Shown: positions 9,253 to 19,695, numbered from the stretch's first letter. The stretch is DNA of 64,000 nt from Dyella sp. C11 (GCF_003121485.1 NZ_QAVX01000015.1:1-64000), one strand, 5' to 3'. Translations and numbers: made by a program. The notes: generated by a model from the letters alone, not told the origin.

Positions 9253-12132
9253 ATGCAGTTCCGCAAGAAAGTTGACAACAAACTTACGGTCGCCGTCCGC
9301 CTGGCGCTCTCCGTAGGTACCTTCGCGGCCATGGCACCGGCCTTTGCCCAAGACGCATCCGCCAGCCAGAACGACGCCAAGAAGCTTGAAACCGTCACCG
9401 TGACGGGCTCGCGCATTCCGCGCGTGGACATCGAGACCGCCCAGCCGGTGGTCACCATCGACCGCAAGCAGATCGAGAACCAGGGTTTCACCTCGGTCGC
9501 CGACATCCTGCAGAACCTCACCGAAGTGGGCACGCCGGCCATCAGCCGCGCCAACGCGCTGTCGTCGGGCGAAGACGTGGGTGGTTACTACGTCGACCTG
9601 CGCAACCTGGGTGCCAACCGCACGCTGATCCTGGTCAACGGCAAGCGCCTGGGTGCGAACACCTCGGGCCTGCAGGATCTGGGTCAGATCCCGGTGTCGG
9701 TGATTGAGCGCATCGAAGTGCTGAAGGACGGTGGTTCGTCCATCTACGGTTCGGACGCCATTGCCGGCGTGGTCAACGTGATCACCCGCAGCAACTTCAC
9801 CGGCGCCGAAGCCAACGCTTACGTGGGCGAGTACGACCAGGGCGACGGCAAGGGCCAGAGCTACGACTTCACCATCGGTACGGCGAATGACCGCGGCTCG
9901 ATCATGGCCAGCGCGCAGTACCAGAAGGACGATCCGGTCTGGGCAAAGGACCGCGAGTTCAGCGCCTACCCGTCGGGTCCGTACCATCCCACCGCCGGCT
10001 GGAGCGGCATCAGCCAGTACGGTTCGTTCAGCGGCCCCTGCGGCCCGGGCGGCGCCAAGGCCACCTGTACGCTGAAGCCGGGCACCGACCCGCGCGACAT
10101 CGCCAACTACCAGCCGCTGACGTCGGACCGCTACGCGAACTCCAACCAGCAGATGACGCTGGCCACAGGCCAGGAGCGCACCTCGCTGTTCGTGGCGGGC
10201 AAGTACAACCTTGCCGAGAACATCGCGTTCAAGACGGACTTCCTCTACAACAAGCGCGACACGTTCCAGCAGATCGCGGGCTATCCGTACCAGTCCGCGT
10301 CGTTCGGCACGCCGCTGGCAGCTACCAGCTACTTCAACCCGCTGGGCACCACGCTGAACTTCGCGCGTCGTGGCTGGGAAATGCCGCGCACCACCAACAG
10401 TGAGCTGGAAACCTATCGCTGGACGGCCGGCTTCGAAGGCTTCTTCGAACTCGGCGGCCGCACCTGGAACTGGGACGTTGGTGCGATGACCAATCGCAAC
10501 AACATGCTCAAGACCGGCCACGGTGACTTCAACCTGGTGAACGCCGAGCAGGCGCTGGGCCCGTCGTACATGGGTTCGGACGGCAAGGTCCATTGCGGTA
10601 CCGCCGCCAAGCCGGTCAACGGCTGCGTGGCGTGGAACCCGCTGCTGCCGTACGGCCAGGCCGGCGCCGGTTCGCTGGCTGATCCGGACCTGCAGGCCTT
10701 CCTGTTCCCCGAATTCCACGACACCGGCAAGACCACCACCGTCGACTACACCGCCAACATTGCGGGCACGGTCCCGGGCCTGCCGGCCGGTGACATCGGT
10801 ATCGCCGGCGGCGTGGAACATCGCCAGGAAGACGGCCGCTTCGTGCCGGACGCGTTCAACCAGGCGGGCCTGAGCTCGGGCCTGGCGGCGACCACCACGA
10901 AGGGCAAGTACTCGGTGAACGAGGCTTACCTCGAATTCGACGTGCCGCTCCTGAAGGACGTGGTGATGGCGCGCGAGCTGTCCGTCGACGTGGCCACCCG
11001 CTACTCCGACTACGACAACTTCGGCACCACCACCAACAGCAAGGCCAGCGTGAAGTGGAAGCCGATCGACGAACTGCTCGTCCGCGGCAGCTGGGCACAG
11101 GGCTTCCGCGCGCCGACCATCTCTGACCTCTACGGCGGTACCGGTTCAAGCTTCGAGTCGTACACCGATCCGTGCGATTCCAAGAGCGGTTCGGCCCGGG
11201 GCAACCCGGCGGTGGCTGCCCGTTGTACGGGTGGCTTCGGTGGCCAGCCGGCTGTGGCCGGCAACTTCGTCCAGCTCGGCCAGGCGCTGCTGCCCTGCAC
11301 GACCTATCCGTGCGCGACGAACTACCAGTTCACCAACGGCTCCAACGACAAGCTGACGCCGGAAACGGCCACGACCCGCACCTTCGGCCTGATCTACAGC
11401 CCGCAGTACATCGAAGGCTTCGACGTCTCGCTCGACTGGTACAAGATCGACATCAAGAACCTGATCAGCCAGGACTCGGTGCAGGACATCCTGGACGACT
11501 GCTACGTGGCAGGCATCACGTCGCGCTGCTCCGGCTTCACGCGTGATCCGAACACGGGCGTCATCACCAACATGTTCTATGGCCTGACCAACAAGGGTTG
11601 GGAGAAGACCGCCGGCTACGACTTCGGCGTGAACTACAAGTTCTCGCTGGGCGCCATCGGCAACTTCGCCACGCGCTGGAACACGACCTACGTTGACTAC
11701 CTCAACGTCAAGTCCGACAACAACCCGGAAACCAAGGTGCATCCGTACACCGGTATCGGCGCCAACTTCCGCGTGCGTTCGAACCTGTCGCTGGATTGGA
11801 CCAAGGGCATCTTCGGTGCGACGTGGACCATGCGCTACTACTCCAGCATGACGGAGAACTGCGTGGCCGTGGCCATGGGCGAGTGCAACGAGCCCGACCA
11901 CATCGATCCGTTCAACGGCGCGCAGCCGATGCGTCACGTCGGCAGCACCACGTTCAACGACGTGCAGTTCCGCTGGGCCATGCCGTGGAAGGGCGTGATC
12001 TCCGTGGGTGCCAACAACGTGTTCGATCGTGCCGGCCCCATCATGTATTCGAAGCCGAACAGCGCGTTCGTCTACTACGGTGGTTTCGACATTGGTCGCT
12101 TCTACTACCTGAAGTATTCGCAGCGCTTCTAA
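9253..12132 (+). CDS. TonB-dependent outer membrane receptor
   Basis: A 959-residue outer membrane receptor. It has a signal peptide ending AFA before QDAS (about residue 35), a TonB-box/plug beginning KKLETVTVTGSRIPR, the plug core (YYVDLRNLGANRTLILVNGKR, IERIEVLKDGGSSIYGSDAI) and a C-terminal 22-strand barrel ending in Phe (YLKYSQRF), the signal for Bam-mediated insertion. The barrel contains extracellular-loop cysteines (PCGPGG..C, PCTTYPC, DDCYVAGITSRC). The ATG at 9253 has GGGGAGA 5 nt upstream; an upstream TTG in frame at 9223 is not needed. Ligand unknown; a siderophore, vitamin or glycan are all possible. It is followed by a strong terminator. Confidence 0.93.
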   Translation: MQFRKKVDNKLTVAVRLALSVGTFAAMAPAFAQDASASQNDAKKLETVTVTGSRIPRVDIETAQPVVTIDRKQIENQGFTSVADILQNLTEVGTPAISRANALSSGEDVGGYYVDLRNLGANRTLILVNGKRLGANTSGLQDLGQIPVSVIERIEVLKDGGSSIYGSDAIAGVVNVITRSNFTGAEANAYVGEYDQGDGKGQSYDFTIGTANDRGSIMASAQYQKDDPVWAKDREFSAYPSGPYHPTAGWSGISQYGSFSGPCGPGGAKATCTLKPGTDPRDIANYQPLTSDRYANSNQQMTLATGQERTSLFVAGKYNLAENIAFKTDFLYNKRDTFQQIAGYPYQSASFGTPLAATSYFNPLGTTLNFARRGWEMPRTTNSELETYRWTAGFEGFFELGGRTWNWDVGAMTNRNNMLKTGHGDFNLVNAEQALGPSYMGSDGKVHCGTAAKPVNGCVAWNPLLPYGQAGAGSLADPDLQAFLFPEFHDTGKTTTVDYTANIAGTVPGLPAGDIGIAGGVEHRQEDGRFVPDAFNQAGLSSGLAATTTKGKYSVNEAYLEFDVPLLKDVVMARELSVDVATRYSDYDNFGTTTNSKASVKWKPIDELLVRGSWAQGFRAPTISDLYGGTGSSFESYTDPCDSKSGSARGNPAVAARCTGGFGGQPAVAGNFVQLGQALLPCTTYPCATNYQFTNGSNDKLTPETATTRTFGLIYSPQYIEGFDVSLDWYKIDIKNLISQDSVQDILDDCYVAGITSRCSGFTRDPNTGVITNMFYGLTNKGWEKTAGYDFGVNYKFSLGAIGNFATRWNTTYVDYLNVKSDNNPETKVHPYTGIGANFRVRSNLSLDWTKGIFGATWTMRYYSSMTENCVAVAMGECNEPDHIDPFNGAQPMRHVGSTTFNDVQFRWAMPWKGVISVGANNVFDRAGPIMYSKPNSAFVYYGGFDIGRFYYLKYSQRF

Positions 12133-12152
12133 GAGCAGCGTTGCGTTAGCAC

Positions 12153-12183
12153 ACGGCGGCCCAGCGATGGGCCGCCGTTTTTG
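12153..12183 (+). terminator. Intrinsic terminator of the TonB receptor gene
   Basis: A perfect 10-bp stem ACGGCGGCCC (12153-12162) / GGGCCGCCGT (12169-12178) with a 6-nt loop, followed by T5, 20 nt after the stop codon. Confidence 0.92.
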
Positions 12184-12242
12184 TTCACAGGCCGTTTAGG
12201 CGGCTATTTGCTGTTGCATACGCAAGCGCATGGAGCCAACTT

Positions 12243-12270
12243 TTACAAGGCCTTACGTTTGGGATATGCT
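12243..12270 (+). promoter_or_regulatory. Candidate promoter of the YbaY-like lipoprotein gene
   Basis: TTACAA (12243-12248), 16-bp spacer, TATGCT (12265-12270), located about 85 nt upstream of the lipoprotein ATG. Sequence inference only. Confidence 0.4.
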
Positions 12271-12355
12271 GGAATCTTCCCCCGTGTAGAGTCGAGGCGT
12301 GTTGGGCGCCTGATGGTTCTCGCGCTTAGCCCTGACAATCGAAAGAGGTTTTCCC

Positions 12356-13219
12356 ATGCGCCGTCTTGTTTGGTCGCTGATGTCGGTCGCTGCTCTGGCT
12401 CTCGCCGGCTGCGGCAATTCTTCCCAGTCGTCCGAAGGCGGCACCGAGGGCGGTAATGGCGCTGCCCAGCAGCCGCCGGCCCAGGCCAACCAGATCACCG
12501 GCCAGGTGTCCCTGCGCGACGCTGGCGACGTGTCCGCCTCGTCCAAGCTGGACCTGACGCTGATCGACGTTTCCAACGCGGACGCCGCTCCGCTCGCCAC
12601 CAAGACGATTGAGCCGGCCAACACGCTGCCGATCTCGTTCCAGGTGCCGTTCAACCCGGCCGACGTGAACCCGAACGGCCTGTACGTGCTCAAGGCCACG
12701 CTGACCGACGGCGACCGCAAGTACAACCCGCCGCTGCAGACCCAGGTGCTGACCAAGGGCGCGCCGACCCAGGTGAACATCCAGCTCGTCGCCGAGCAGA
12801 CCCCGGGTGAAAAGGAACTGGCAGCCTTCACCGCCGTGCAGAAGCAGATCGGCGGCATGAAGATCAGCAGCGGCACCAAGCTGGAAGACAAGGTCTCGCG
12901 TGGCTGGCAGGTGTTCCGCGAAGCCGGTGAAGTGAAGTTCATCCGCGAAGAAGTCGACTACGGCGACAAGGGCTTCACCAGCACCGATTACGCCTACAAG
13001 GACGGCAAGCCGTGGGTGGTCGCCCAGCAGAAGAAGTCCAGCAAGGACGCCAAGCCGACCTCGACCGAGCGCGCTGCGTGGACGGCCGATGGCACGCTGG
13101 TGCTGAAGACCAACGACCAGGGCGGCAAGACCTCCCCGCTGTCGGACGACGAAGCCGCCAGCCTGCAGAAGCAGTCGCAGACGATCCTTAACCTGGCGAC
13201 GAACGGCAAGGGCAAGTAA
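12356..13219 (+). CDS. YbaY-type lipoprotein
   Basis: A 287-residue lipoprotein: n-region MRRLVW, hydrophobic core and lipobox LAGC with Cys19 as the lipidated residue, then a Ser/Gly/Gln-rich linker (residues 20-47) and a YbaY/YscW-like beta-sandwich domain (about 48-145, pattern ITGQVSLRD...LDLTLIDVSNAD...FQVPFNPADVNPNG). The C-terminal half (about 150-287) is Lys-rich and less conserved. It would sit in the outer or inner membrane facing the periplasm. ATG 12356 follows a clear GAAAGAGG box. Monocistronic, with its own terminator. Confidence 0.82.
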   Translation: MRRLVWSLMSVAALALAGCGNSSQSSEGGTEGGNGAAQQPPAQANQITGQVSLRDAGDVSASSKLDLTLIDVSNADAAPLATKTIEPANTLPISFQVPFNPADVNPNGLYVLKATLTDGDRKYNPPLQTQVLTKGAPTQVNIQLVAEQTPGEKELAAFTAVQKQIGGMKISSGTKLEDKVSRGWQVFREAGEVKFIREEVDYGDKGFTSTDYAYKDGKPWVVAQQKKSSKDAKPTSTERAAWTADGTLVLKTNDQGGKTSPLSDDEAASLQKQSQTILNLATNGKGK

Positions 13220-13250
13220 GTCCTCGTTTCGCCTGGTATTGATTCAAGAG

Positions 13251-13282
13251 AAAGCCGTCCACGAAAGTGGGCGGCTTTTTTC
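13251..13282 (+). terminator. Intrinsic terminator after the YbaY-like gene
   Basis: A 12-bp stem with one G:T pair (arms 13251-13262 and 13267-13278, loop GAAA) ending in a T-run, 31 nt after the stop. Confidence 0.9.
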
Positions 13283-13344
13283 TTGGGTGATGTTTGGGCG
13301 TATGGACGTCCAAATAGAGCGTACGCATCGCGGCGACGCAGTGC

Positions 13345-13860
13345 CAACTCCCTCTCCCCTTCGGGGAGAGGGTTGGGGTGAGTCCCGATAAGGGGATAAA
13401 GGTCGGGTGCTCGCGAGAATGTTTCTATCCCTCGCCGCCGCCTTTGCGATGACGCCTCTATTCTTCACCACTTTCATCGCAATGATGTTTCTACCCCAAC
13501 CGCCATTCTTGCGATGACGTCCCTACCCCTCACCGTCATTCCCGCGAAGGCGGGAATCCAGTGACTTTGCCTTTTCGCTCTTTTTGGTCCTTTCCTCGAC
13601 CTGGCTCGCCTGCCGCGGGCTTCCGAACTGCTGCCGCAGTCCGGGTCACTTTTCTTTGCTTGCCCAAAGAAAAGTAACCAAAAGAAAGGGCACCCCCGCT
13701 TGGCGCTGGCTGGGCGTTGCCCAGCCAGTCCGTGAGGGGCGGCCGGGCTTTTCGACCGGGCTCCTGCCCGGACGAAAAGGAATCGGCATCCCTGCCGATC
13801 CCCCTGTGGGCCTGATCGTCCACCCCTCACCGCCGCACAGGGGGCCCAAGATCAAGAACG
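13345..13860. repeat. Compound intergenic repeat, copy A
   Basis: This gap between two convergent genes contains, in order, a CCCTCTCCCC-type REP (13348-13385), a CGTCATTCCCGCG-type palindrome (13533-13565), the motif CACTTTTCTTTGCTTGCCCA with its partner AAGTAACCAAAAGAAAGGGC, and a series of hairpins: TTTTCG/CGAAAA (13749-13778) enclosing CCGGGC/GCCCGG, ATCGGCA/TGCCGAT (13782-13799) and a 9-bp stem (13800-13808 / 13836-13844). The same order of elements occurs at 28098-28585. Open frames here are artefacts of the repeat. No gene is evident in 13283-13943. Confidence 0.8.
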
Positions 13861-13943
13861 GTGCAGACGGCTCGTGCAGCTGCGCTGCACATCGCGTCGC
13901 GGCTTGCTGCGGTCAGTTGGAAGTGATTGGAATCTCACCCAAC

Positions 13944-13976
13944 AAAAAAGCCGCCCGCTTACGCGGACGACTTTTC
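13944..13976 (-). terminator. Terminator of the GDSL autotransporter gene
   Basis: On the minus strand an 11-bp stem with two G:U pairs (arms AAGTCGTCCGC and GCGGGCGGCTT, loop GTAA region) ends in T6. It lies 20-52 nt downstream of the minus-strand stop at 13996. Confidence 0.75.
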
Positions 13977-13995
13977 TGCGAAACCAGCGTCTTTC

Positions 13996-16020
13996 TTAGA
14001 AGGCGTACTTCATGCCCAGGTTCACGCTGTTGTACTTCTGGCTGTTGTCGCCGAAACGGCCGCTGTAGCCGACCCAGCCGCTCAGGGCCTGGCTGAACTG
14101 TGCGCTCAGGCCGATGTCGCCGGTGCCCCAGTTCTTGTCGGGGGTGAAGCCGGCGAGTTCGAACGAGCCCGGCATGCCGTTGAGGCCGGCGGTGACGAGG
14201 CGCTGGTCAGCCTTGCTGTCGTAGTTCCAGGCGAGTTCCGCGTAGGGCGACAGCATGGTGTTGCCGGCCTGCCAGTGACCTTCCAGGCGCCAGCCGAGGG
14301 TGTTGGTCTGCGAGTCGCGCTGCTGGCTGCCGTACCACATAGCGGTGGAGTCGCTGCCGCTTTCGTTGTAGCCGTTGACCTTCACCGACTGCCATTCGAA
14401 CGTGGCGAACGGACCGGTGCGCAGCGTGCCCATGTCGAACCAGTAGCCGCCGGTGATGCCGCCGCCGACGTGATTGCCATCGGCCTTGGCCGTTTCGCTG
14501 CGCAGCGCGCTGCCGAGCTGGATGTTGCGCTGGATGTCGGAGAAGTTGTCCTGGCCGAAGTCGACGTAGCCGCCGACGTAGCCACCACCCTGGTGCCACA
14601 TCATGTAGCCGAGGCCGGACACGTCCTGCAGCTTGTAGCCGCCACCGCCGGAGTAGTCGGCGTTGTGCTGGCCGATGTTCATGCCGATGCCGCCCGACCA
14701 GTTGTCGTTGAAGCGCACATCGGCGCCGATGGTCAGGTTGACGTTGTCGCTGGAGGTGCGCGGCGAGGTGGCGCTGGAGTCGAAGCGCTGATCGCCGTAA
14801 TCAACATTGGCCCACACGCGGGTGTCGCTGCCCTGGCCGTCGGCGAGCATCTGGTTGCGGACGGCGCGGTTCTGGGCCTGGATGGAGGCCAGCGGCGCTT
14901 CCGCCAGCAGCGAGGCGTAGCCCGGCGCGCTGAGGATGGAGACGACGTACTGGCCCAGCATCACGTCGGCGGCGGTGGTCGGGTGCACGCCGTCGGCGAA
15001 CAGGTAGGTCTGGTTGGTGCCGGCCGCATAGGTGTACGGCAGGCCCGAGCCGACCGGACCGCACTGCACCGAACTGGAACCCACGCCGCAGGCTTCGTTG
15101 GTCACGTTGGTGAAGCCGTACTTGCCCGGGTTAGCGATCACTTCGTTGAGCAGGCTGAAGGTGTCGACCGGGACGATGCCCTTGCCGAGCTGCGCGATGC
15201 CCGCGTTGAGCGTGCCGTTGAACACCAGGCTGAGGCTGGTCAGCGACGAGGCTGCGCTGGCGCCCTGCTCGAGGGCCGACGGGGTCAGGCCGATGTTGGG
15301 CAGGTTGAACACCAGGATGTTCTTGGCGCCGGCGGCCTGCATCTGACCGATCAGCTTCACTTCCTGCTGGGCGGCGGCGGCGACGTTGGCAGCGGCCTGG
15401 TCGGCGGTCTGGAAACCCGACACGCCGGCAGCGGCCAGCACCTGCTGGGTCACGGCAGCGGTCACGGCCTGGGTGATGGCAGGGAGCTGCTGGGCGATGA
15501 CGCTGGGCGGATAACCCGCGTTCTGCAGGGCCTGAACCTGCTGGGCCACGTTCGCCTGAATCAGCTGCTGCGCCGTCGCACCAGCACCAGCGGCGGTCGC
15601 GGCGTAGAAGATGTCATTGGCGCCGCCCCAGATGGAGTACAGCGCCTTGCTGTCGAACTTGCCGCCAGCGAGGTAAGCGTTGACCTGGGTGGTGATGGTC
15701 GGCACGGCGGAAGGCGTGCCCGGCGAGTTGGTCAACACGCCTGCACCACCCCACGCGTAGTCGGTGCCGCCTGTCAGCGAGGCGGTCAGGCCGTAGCCGT
15801 AATGGCTGGCCACGTTCTGCACGGTCACGGCACCCGGGTTGGTGGTGAATTCCAGCGGCGGCTGGATGGCCGGGTTGGTGGCCAGCGAAATGTTGCCGGC
15901 GTCGCTGAGGCTGTCGCCGAACACGACAACGCTATCGAACTGGGACTTGGCAGCGAAAGCAGGGGAGCTGATCAGCAGCGCGGCGGCGATGGCGCCAGTG
16001 ATGGTGCGAGTACGAAGCAT
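13996..16020 (-). CDS. GDSL esterase/lipase with autotransporter barrel (EstA-like)
   Basis: A 674-residue secreted esterase. Signal peptide to about residue 23 (SSPAFA-AKS), then an SGNH/GDSL hydrolase domain with block I VVVFGDSLSDAG (Ser37), block III GGANDIF and block V DGVHPTTAAD carrying the catalytic Asp/His (about residues 330-340). The final 270 residues form a type V autotransporter beta-barrel ending in Phe (NLGMKYAF). By analogy with EstA the passenger stays anchored on the cell surface and hydrolyses short-chain or glycerol esters. An Ala/Gln-rich insert (residues about 130-200) is notable. AAGGAG lies 10 nt before ATG 16020. Monocistronic. Confidence 0.92.
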   Translation of the reverse strand: MLRTRTITGAIAAALLISSPAFAAKSQFDSVVVFGDSLSDAGNISLATNPAIQPPLEFTTNPGAVTVQNVASHYGYGLTASLTGGTDYAWGGAGVLTNSPGTPSAVPTITTQVNAYLAGGKFDSKALYSIWGGANDIFYAATAAGAGATAQQLIQANVAQQVQALQNAGYPPSVIAQQLPAITQAVTAAVTQQVLAAAGVSGFQTADQAAANVAAAAQQEVKLIGQMQAAGAKNILVFNLPNIGLTPSALEQGASAASSLTSLSLVFNGTLNAGIAQLGKGIVPVDTFSLLNEVIANPGKYGFTNVTNEACGVGSSSVQCGPVGSGLPYTYAAGTNQTYLFADGVHPTTAADVMLGQYVVSILSAPGYASLLAEAPLASIQAQNRAVRNQMLADGQGSDTRVWANVDYGDQRFDSSATSPRTSSDNVNLTIGADVRFNDNWSGGIGMNIGQHNADYSGGGGYKLQDVSGLGYMMWHQGGGYVGGYVDFGQDNFSDIQRNIQLGSALRSETAKADGNHVGGGITGGYWFDMGTLRTGPFATFEWQSVKVNGYNESGSDSTAMWYGSQQRDSQTNTLGWRLEGHWQAGNTMLSPYAELAWNYDSKADQRLVTAGLNGMPGSFELAGFTPDKNWGTGDIGLSAQFSQALSGWVGYSGRFGDNSQKYNSVNLGMKYAF

Positions 16021-16148
16021 GTCGGTAACACTCCTTGAACCGGGGCGGTGTTTGTTATCACGGCGTTACGGTAATGCATGCCCATACGTAAGCGCATGCT
16101 GCGCCGCACCGCGAAAAAAAGCCTTACATGGCTAGCATTGCTCTTCTT

Positions 16149-16227
16149 GCAGGAGCGCCCTCGGGCGCGACCGCTGGCCCCGGCCTCGAAGACGGGGCGC
16201 TGGTCGCGCACAAGTGCGCTCCTACAG
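16149..16227. repeat. Inverted pair of GTAGGAGCGCAC-type REP elements
   Basis: Left copy AGGAGCGCCCTCGGGCGCGA (16151-16170) and right copy (16202-16227, reverse orientation) flank a 30-nt spacer. The stems differ (GCGCCC/GGGCGC versus GCGCAC/GTGCGC) but stay complementary. It sits just after the tex stop, downstream of tex and upstream of the autotransporter gene on the minus strand. Confidence 0.75.
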
Positions 16228-16235
16228 GGTGTCTA

Positions 16236-18584
16236 TCAGCGCTTCAGGGCTTTGGAGAAGGCGTCTGCAAAGGCGCTGTTGCCAGGGGCTGGCGCTGTCG
16301 GCTTGGGTGCGCCGCCGCCCGGACGCGGGCCGCGGTTGTCACGCGGGCCGCCACGGGAGGGCTCGCTACCGCCGGCCGGACGTCCGCCACGGACCTGCTG
16401 GCCCGGCTCGTCGTCCAGGCGCATGGACAGGCCGATGCGCTGGCGCGGCAGGTCGACCTCCATCACCTTCACCTTCACGATGTCGCCCGCCTTCACGGCG
16501 TCGCGCGGATCCTTCACGAAGGTGTGCGAAAGGGCGGAGACGTGCACAAGGCCGTCCTGGTGCACGCCGATGTCCACGAATGCACCGAAGGCCGCCACGT
16601 TCGTCACGCGGCCTTCCAGCACCATGCCGGGGCGCAGGTCCTTCAGGTCTTCCACGCCTTCGGCGAAGCTGGGCGCGACGAATTCCGGACGCGGATCGCG
16701 GCCCGGTTTTTCCAGCTCCTTGAGGATGTCGCGCACGGTCGGCACGCCGAACGTTTCGTCGGTGAACTGCTCGGCCTTCAGGCTGCGCAGGAAGCTGGTG
16801 TCGCCCATGATGGAACGCACTTCGCGACCGCACTGCGCAATGATGCGCTCGACCACCGGATACGCTTCCGGATGCACCGAGCTCGTATCGAGCGGGTTGT
16901 CGCCATTGGGCACGCGCAGGAAGCCTGCGCACTGCTCGAACGCCTTGTCACCCAGGCGCGGCACCTTCAACAACGCCTTGCGATTGGCGAACGGGCCGTT
17001 GGCATCGCGATGCTTCACCACGTTCTCGGCGACGCTGGCGGAAAGGCCCGCCACGCGCGTGAGCAGCGCCGCGGAAGCGGTGTTCACGTCCACGCCCACG
17101 GCGTTCACGCAGTCTTCCACCTTGGCATCGAGCGCGCGCGCCAGCTTCACCTGGTTCACGTCGTGCTGGTATTGGCCAACGCCAATCGCCTTGGGTTCGA
17201 TCTTCACCAGCTCCGCGAGCGGGTCCTGCAGGCGACGCGCGATGGACACGGCGCCACGCAGGCTTACGTCGAGATCGGGGAATTCCTTGGCGGCGGTTTC
17301 CGACGCCGAATACACCGAGGCGCCTGCTTCGCTCACCACGACCTTGGAAAGCTTGTGCTCCGGATGCGTCTTGGCCAGGCCCTTGATCAGCTCGCCAGCC
17401 AGCTTGTCCGTTTCGCGCGAGGCGGTGCCGTTGCCGATGGCGATGAGATCCACGCCGTGCTTCTGGCACAGGCGTGCCAGCGCAGCCAGCGATTCGTTCC
17501 ACTGGCGACGCGGCTCATGCGGATAGATGGTGTCGGTGGCGAGCAGCTTGCCCGTGGCATCGACCACGGCCACCTTCACGCCGGTGCGGATGCCCGGATC
17601 GAGACCCATCACGCTCTTCGCGCCAGCCGGTGCGGCAAGCATGAGGTCCTTGAGGTTGTCGCCGAATACGCGGATCGCTTCGTCTTCCGCGCCTTCGCGC
17701 ACGCGACCGAACAGGTCGAGCGTGAGATGCAGGTGCAGCTTCACGCGCCAGGTAAGGCGCACCGTCTCGCGCAACCACGTATCGGCAGCGCGGCCTCGAT
17801 CAACAATGCCGCTGTGCGCGGCGACGCGACCTTCGCCTTCGAGATGGCCTTGTTCCATGTCGAGCGCGGGCGACAGTTCCAGTTCGATCACGCCTTCATT
17901 GCGTGCGCGCATCAATGCGAGCAGGCGATGCGAAGGAATCTTGCCGATCGGCTCCATGTGGTCGAAGTAGTCGCGGAACTTCGCGCCTTCGTTCTCTTTG
18001 CCTGCGACCACTTTCGCGCGAATCTGACCCTTGTCCCATAGCCAGTCGCGCAGTTCGCCGACGAGGCCGGCGTCTTCGGCGATGCTTTCCATCAGGATCG
18101 CGCGTGCGCCGTCGAGCGCAGCGCGTACGTCAGCGACACCCTTCTCTGCATCGACATACGAAGCGGCCAAGGCATCCGGTGACTGCGTGGGATCGTCCCG
18201 CAGGGTGAGGGCGAGCGGCTCCAGGCCCGCTTCGCGCGCAATCTGCGCCTTGGTGCGACGCTTGGGCTTGTACGGCAGGTACAGATCTTCCAGGCGCGCC
18301 TTGGTGTCGGCGGTGAGGATGTCGTGCTTCAGTGCATCGCTGAGCTTGCCCTGTTCCTCGACGCTGGCGAGGATCGCGCTGCGGCGTTCTTCCAGCTCGC
18401 GCAGATAGCGCAGGCGTTCTTCCAGCATGCGCAGCTGCGTGTCGTCGAGGCCGCCGGTGGCTTCCTTGCGGTAGCGGGCGATGAAGGGCACGGTCGCGCC
18501 GCCGTCGAGCAAATCCACCGCGGCATGAACCTGGTCCGGCTTGGCGGCGATGTCCTGGGCAATACGTTGTTCGATGCTGAGCAT
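16236..18584 (-). CDS. tex: Tex family S1 RNA-binding transcription accessory protein
   Basis: A 782-residue cytosolic nucleic-acid-binding protein that influences transcription and, in other bacteria, toxin gene expression and stress resistance. The order is the N-terminal Tex helical domain (about 1-190), YqgF/RNaseH-like domain (about 325-450, with [12 protein letters not shown]), helix-hairpin-helix region ([17 protein letters not shown]), and an S1 domain (about 650-725, [20 protein letters not shown]). A Gly/Arg/Pro-rich tail of about 50 residues follows, a common but poorly conserved extension. Start [13 protein letters not shown] at 18584 preferred over an in-frame upstream GTG/ATG extension of 13 codons that lacks family similarity. 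Confidence 0.95.
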   Translation of the reverse strand: MLSIEQRIAQDIAAKPDQVHAAVDLLDGGATVPFIARYRKEATGGLDDTQLRMLEERLRYLRELEERRSAILASVEEQGKLSDALKHDILTADTKARLEDLYLPYKPKRRTKAQIAREAGLEPLALTLRDDPTQSPDALAASYVDAEKGVADVRAALDGARAILMESIAEDAGLVGELRDWLWDKGQIRAKVVAGKENEGAKFRDYFDHMEPIGKIPSHRLLALMRARNEGVIELELSPALDMEQGHLEGEGRVAAHSGIVDRGRAADTWLRETVRLTWRVKLHLHLTLDLFGRVREGAEDEAIRVFGDNLKDLMLAAPAGAKSVMGLDPGIRTGVKVAVVDATGKLLATDTIYPHEPRRQWNESLAALARLCQKHGVDLIAIGNGTASRETDKLAGELIKGLAKTHPEHKLSKVVVSEAGASVYSASETAAKEFPDLDVSLRGAVSIARRLQDPLAELVKIEPKAIGVGQYQHDVNQVKLARALDAKVEDCVNAVGVDVNTASAALLTRVAGLSASVAENVVKHRDANGPFANRKALLKVPRLGDKAFEQCAGFLRVPNGDNPLDTSSVHPEAYPVVERIIAQCGREVRSIMGDTSFLRSLKAEQFTDETFGVPTVRDILKELEKPGRDPRPEFVAPSFAEGVEDLKDLRPGMVLEGRVTNVAAFGAFVDIGVHQDGLVHVSALSHTFVKDPRDAVKAGDIVKVKVMEVDLPRQRIGLSMRLDDEPGQQVRGGRPAGGSEPSRGGPRDNRGPRPGGGAPKPTAPAPGNSAFADAFSKALKR

Positions 18585-18672
18585 GAGGCTGAAACGTTTC
18601 CTGAGCGTTCGACAAGGCGACAAGCCGCCACGCGGCCTGCCGGGCTGTCGATCATAGCAAGTCGATGCGTGC

Positions 18673-19425
18673 TTACCCGCGCGCGGCGGGTGCCTGTTCC
18701 GGACGAAGGGTCAGAAAACCCGCGGCACGCAGTTCCGTGGCCGCATCGTCGCGATCGCCGGGATATTCCGTGGCGAGTCGACGGTAGTGGGGCAAGTGCC
18801 GCGGATGCATGGGCCGCGTATCCAGTTCGCGGGCCACCGGCATCAGGGCAATCGCCGGTTGAGGCGTCACGCGCGGTTCGGTGGCGTGGTCGTCGGGTGT
18901 GCGCCAAAAGCTGAATACGGCAAGGACTGCCACGATCACCGCGAGCGTGATCGCCGCTGCCAGCCAGTGGCGCGGCCGCACGGGTTCATGCGCTGGCTTC
19001 TGCGCAGCGAGCACAACGATTTCCGGCGCCGGTGCGAGATCGTCATTGCTGGCGGTATCGGGCAATCGTTCGGGCGAGTATGCGGAGGGCACGCGATGCA
19101 CATCGCCGATGAAGCGATAACCCAGGCTGTGCACCGTGGCGATGTAGTGGGGTTGTGCGGCGCAATCGCCCAGCGCATGTCGCAATTGCGAGATCACGCG
19201 GGTGAGCACGCCGGGCGTGACATGCCGATGCCCCCATGCGGCATCGAGCAGCGCGTCTTTGCCAACGACTTCGCCGGCCTGCTGAAGCAGGACCATCAGC
19301 ACCGCGTAGGCCTTGGGCTCCACGGATATCGCCATGCCCCCGCGTTCGAGCCGATGTGCGCGCGGATCGATGACGATGTCATCGCACTGATAGATCCAGT
19401 CGCATTCAGGGTGGGACTGGGCCAT
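18673..19425 (-). CDS. CadC-like membrane-bound winged-helix regulator
   Basis: A 250-residue one-component regulator. N-terminal OmpR/PhoB-type winged helix (about residues 10-108, with [30 protein letters not shown] and the wing ending HSLGYRFIG), a single transmembrane helix (about 158-180, [22 protein letters not shown]) and a short periplasmic tail of about 70 residues. This is the topology of CadC/ToxR proteins, which sense a periplasmic signal and bind DNA from the membrane. The sensor part is much shorter than CadC (about 300 residues), so the signal is unknown and it may need a partner. Confidence 0.85.
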   Translation of the reverse strand: MAQSHPECDWIYQCDDIVIDPRAHRLERGGMAISVEPKAYAVLMVLLQQAGEVVGKDALLDAAWGHRHVTPGVLTRVISQLRHALGDCAAQPHYIATVHSLGYRFIGDVHRVPSAYSPERLPDTASNDDLAPAPEIVVLAAQKPAHEPVRPRHWLAAAITLAVIVAVLAVFSFWRTPDDHATEPRVTPQPAIALMPVARELDTRPMHPRHLPHYRRLATEYPGDRDDAATELRAAGFLTLRPEQAPAARG

Positions 19426-19634
19426 GACCTTGCCTGGTACGTGGCCCCCTGTATCGCAAGCATGCGCTTATTGCGCGGCTACGCGCATCCGCCATAGGTC
19501 ATAACGCGCAGCGCAAAATTCGCCGCAACGATGGACGTCCATTTGATATGTGCAGCGAACGAATGGCATGTGTCGTGCAGCAATGCACCGCTCATATGCA
19601 ACGCGTGCGTGAACGCGATGTTCCCGTCGCGTCA

Positions 19635-19660
19635 GTTCCGCCGTGTTTCCACGGCGGAAC
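19635..19660 (-). terminator. Perfect hairpin downstream of the RDD gene
   Basis: An 11-bp perfect stem (19635-19645 / 19650-19660) with a GAAA tetraloop on the minus strand, 36 nt past the RDD-gene stop. There is no T-run, so it may be a processing or Rho-linked barrier rather than a classical terminator. The rest of 19426-19695 holds the upstream region of the CadC-like gene, including a perfect ATGGACGTCCAT palindrome (19531-19542). Confidence 0.5.
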
Positions 19661-19695
19661 GATTCTTCGTGTGTGCAGTGCTCGCGTATCGCGAA

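Noticed and set aside
13474-13830. Overlapping frames of about 100 codons in the gap after the YbaY-like gene
   Set aside because: They are translations of the compound intergenic repeat, which recurs at 28098-28690 with frame-breaking differences.
13927-16038. 703-codon plus-strand frame opposite the GDSL autotransporter
   Set aside because: Antisense shadow; the minus-strand gene has a signal peptide, catalytic motifs and autotransporter end.
16128-18041. 637-codon plus-strand frame opposite tex
   Set aside because: Antisense shadow of a clear Tex protein; no ribosome site or domain.
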